A stretch of DNA of 60,458 nucleotides from Spirochaetaceae bacterium (GTDB taxonomy: Bacteria > Spirochaetota > Spirochaetia > DSM-27196 > SLAA01), in the NCBI GenBank assembly GCA_007695055.1, contig REEM01000110.1, forward strand, positions 1 to 60,458, given 5' to 3'. Under the pieces are notes generated by a model. It was not told where the DNA came from, searched no databases, and was given only the letters and a program-made list of their open reading frames with translations. Below are positions 60,291 through 60,458 of this stretch, one piece after another (the first letter of the stretch is position 1; every line of letters starts with the position of its first letter). A program made the translations under genes and the position numbers.

Positions 60291-60458
60291 CCGGACTGAC
60301 GCCCGAGGAAGCATGGGAAGATATAGAAGCGCTGATAGCATGGGATCCGGTCCCGGTGAACGCAAGTTGTATGCGAGTCGCCAGGCATATCGAACTGCGA
60401 TACGGCCTGTCCTGGTGGGATAGCCTGATCATTGCGGCCTGCAGCCAGGCCGGTTGTA
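60291..60458 (+). pseudogene. 5'-truncated copy of the PIN toxin (cut by window edge)
   Basis: Encodes LTPEEAWEDIEALIAWDPVP to WWDSLIIAACSQAGC in frame, 164/168 identical to 47366-47533. No start or antitoxin precedes it; upstream is CIA30 promoter DNA. Ends with the window, so whether the C-terminus is complete is unknown. Confidence 0.9.

Noticed and set aside
1-60458. tRNA, rRNA, IS elements or prophage
   Set aside because: I read all intergenic gaps and saw no cloverleaf-like sequence, no transposase or integrase frame and no phage structural gene.

Overview
The window looks like a chromosomal segment of a moderately GC-rich free-living spirochaete (Spirochaeta/Alkalispirochaeta-like). 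The main clues are the signal peptides of the binding proteins, which end in the Ala/Gly/Glu-rich style typical of that group (for example 'LFAGGAAEPAPAEE' in LivK and 'VFGAGRSEE' in ZnuA), and a 3,018-residue NdvB/ChvB-type cyclic glucan synthase. This placement is inference. I see no rRNA or tRNA gene, IS transposase, phage gene or CRISPR array.

Layout. 1-157: start of an SDR oxidoreductase. 0.2-5.4 kb: zinc block, znuA-znuC-znuB followed by a G3E (COG0523) GTPase and an overlapping WD40 protein. 5.4-6.9 kb: debris consisting of an SDR fragment and two broken PIN toxin-antitoxin (TA) pairs. 6.9-9 kb: an MFS transporter and a stand-alone ATPase. 9.1-18.2 kb: giant ndvB-like gene, overlapping tail-to-tail with a Crp/Fnr regulator. 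18.1-25.5 kb: a long leftward block whose transcription order is a FecBCD-type ABC importer, a Fur-family regulator, a DinB-like protein, a second G3E GTPase, an FAD amine oxidase and Crp. 25.6-32.6 kb: mazF-type TA pair, serA, a histone-tail-like protein, a beta-lactamase-fold hydrolase, an AAA/DUF4143 ATPase, a DUF6544-like protein and a NodB/PuuE-like deacetylase. 32.7-37.4 kb: complete livKHMGF importer. 37.5-43.1 kb: acetyl-CoA synthetase, a small unknown protein, a PAS histidine kinase and a GntR/ABC module of YtrA type. 43.1-48.3 kb: dense TA island with a TetR/flavodoxin pair in the middle. 48.6-51.9 kb: AraC, VOC protein, Acg-like nitroreductase lipoprotein and TetR. 51.9-59.4 kb: MocR/aminotransferase cluster with divergent DMT exporter, old yellow enzyme and an NAD(P)-binding protein. 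59.4-60.5 kb: a TA relic, a CIA30 protein and a truncated PIN-toxin copy.

How it works together. Three near-palindromic 'TATTAC...GTAATA'-type boxes sit on the promoters of znuA, the first G3E GTPase and the DinB-like/G3E/amine-oxidase operon. The third also lies just downstream of the Fur-family gene. This defines a probable Zur regulon covering about 14 kb of genes on both strands.

The second theme is start-site architecture. At least a dozen genes, mainly regulators, antitoxins and accessory genes, have no Shine-Dalgarno sequence and carry a sigma70-like -10 hexamer ending 5-7 (usually 6) bases before the start codon. This predicts leaderless mRNAs, and several of these promoters carry perfect operators between -35 and -10. 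The third theme is decay: eleven TA loci or relics, many with datable lesions such as frameshifts, internal deletions and a 168-bp near-identical duplication. The fourth is a MocR cluster sharing a GACACAGTT-type repeat, in which one MocR protein appears to have lost its PLP-binding residues.
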